From Amphirosellinia nigrospora (Eukaryota; Ascomycota; Sordariomycetes; Xylariales; Xylariaceae), in NCBI GenBank assembly GCA_004123355.1, contig SCHM01000001.1, positions 3,650,001 through 3,714,000 on the forward strand: DNA of 64,000 nt. Direction: 5' to 3'. A model generated the notes under the pieces. That model saw only the letters and a program-made list of their open reading frames with translations. It had not been told where the DNA came from and did no database searches. The translations under genes were made by a program, and so were the position numbers. Below are positions 63,136 to 64,000 of the stretch, piece after piece; position 1 is the stretch's first letter, and the number at the start of each line of letters is the position of its first letter.

Positions 63136-64000
63136 ATGGCCGACAAGAAGATTCTCATCGTCGCGGGAAGCGACTCATCGGGTGGTGCGTAAGTCACAAT
63201 TCTCGTGAGGTATTTATTTCGCTTGCAAGCAAGACGAAGTCATGCCCTTCCTTGACAAAAAGCATGAGCCTTTAGCTAATTAGGTTGAACGGAAGGGGCC
63301 TCGAAGCAGACCAGAAGGTTATCGCTGCTCATGGCTGCTACGCCATGACGGCCACGACGGCGCTGACTGCCCAGAACACCACGGGAGTTGATGACATTCA
63401 TCAGATACCAGCCGAGTTTACAAGAAAACAAATCGATGCCGTGTTTAAGGACATCCCGCCCAACGTCGTCAAAGTTGGTGGGTTGGGCCCATGGCCCCAT
63501 CTTCTTTTGCAGTTTTGCTGATTGGGCACAGGAATGTTAGGTTCAGCGGCCACCATCGAGATGCTCGCCCAGGCAGTGGTCGACTACAAGGTCGAAAGGC
63601 TAGTCTTAGACCCAGTACGTGGATAACATGAAAGCGTGATTCACATGGCAGCCAGCCTTCTTAGAACCTAACGTGGCTGACCGTTGATCTACGAAGGTTA
63701 TGGTTGCTACCACGGGCGCTCAACTATTGCCCGCAGAGGCCATTGATGAACTGCGCGAACTCCTATTACCTCTAACTTTCATCTTGACGCCGAACATACC
63801 CGAGGCAAAGCTTCTACTCACGAACAGCGGGGAGACACCGCAGGAGGTTGGGCGGGTCGAAGACTTGGAGAATCTAGCGAGGCGGCTCCGGGCGCTTGGT
63901 CCGAAGTGGGTGCTCGTCAAGGGCGGACATATTCCCTTCAAAAAAGACGGCACAGTTACTACGTCGCCCGAACACAGGGAGATCATCGTCGACGTGCTTC
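63136..64000 (+). CDS. hydroxymethylpyrimidine/HMP-phosphate kinase, 3' truncated by window edge
   Basis: Thiamine-biosynthesis kinase (ThiD domain; fungal Thi20/21 type, usually fused to a TenA-like C-terminal domain, not visible here). Exons 63136-63188, 63296-63477, 63532-63614, 63697-beyond 64000, with good splice ends and phases. It starts MADKKILIVAGSDSSGGA-GLEADQKVIAAHGCYA, the substrate and P-loop-like region, then MTATTALTAQNTTGVDDIHQ, MLGSAATIEMLAQAV, LVLDPVMVATTGAQLLPAEA, LTFILTPNIPEAKLLL and VLVKGGHIPF, all ribokinase-fold ThiD signatures. No frame break in the visible part. Confidence 0.95.

Overview
The window looks like nuclear DNA of a filamentous ascomycete (Pezizomycotina; Sordariomycete-like is my guess, but I cannot place it further). 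The reasons are the gene content (PalH, NoxR, fungal Rictor/Ste16, Sec12, a DUF5672 pair, a CBM18-bearing chitin deacetylase), short 50-160 bp introns with GTRNGY donors, CTAAC-type branch sites and YAG acceptors, and genes on both strands with kilobase spacers and no operons.

Layout. 1-6.4 kb: ceramide synthase (minus) and the ambient-pH receptor PalH (minus). 6.4-10.2 kb: no gene seen. 10.2-12.2 kb: a conserved fungal protein of unknown function (plus). 13.8 kb: a tRNA-like element. 14.1-16.9 kb: a long fungal protein with a Cys-rich zinc-binding-like segment (minus). 17.3-18.1 kb: ATP synthase F1 delta subunit (minus, 5 exons). 18.1-23.4 kb: gene-poor. 23.4-25.6 kb: an acidic/RS-rich fungal protein of the kind I associate with DUF2457. 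26.4-27.4 kb: Sar1 GTPase. 28.3-30.8 kb: patatin-type lipase. 31.7-32.8 kb: intradiol dioxygenase. 33.6-35.6 kb: Sec12. 35.9-40.0 kb: two DUF5672 paralogues facing away from each other. 42.3-44.9 kb: chitin deacetylase with four CBM18-like modules. 46.7-47.7 kb: urate oxidase. 48.3-48.9 kb: mitochondrial uL13m (minus). 49.5-50.9 kb: copper chaperone for SOD1. 51.0-52.2 kb: broken coding-like segments. 55.0-56.8 kb: NoxR. 58.3-62.4 kb: Rictor/Ste16. 63.1 kb to the edge: HMP/HMP-P kinase (partial).

Functional themes are mixed: COPII budding (Sar1 and its exchange factor Sec12 only 6 kb apart), lipid metabolism (ceramide synthase, patatin lipase), signalling (PalH, NoxR, Rictor), wall polymers (chitin deacetylase) and housekeeping. 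No secondary-metabolite cluster, CRISPR or phage-like system is visible.

The strongest unexpected signal is technical or evolutionary. At least eleven genes, several likely essential, are broken by single-base indels, nearly all consistent with loss of one base from a short homopolymer. Counting these as errors makes every exon-phase sum that I could close divisible by three (Sec12 +5, Rictor +3, chitin deacetylase +1, patatin -1/+1, PalH net -1). The simplest reading is an incompletely polished long-read assembly. ORF-only annotation of this window would wrongly split these genes.
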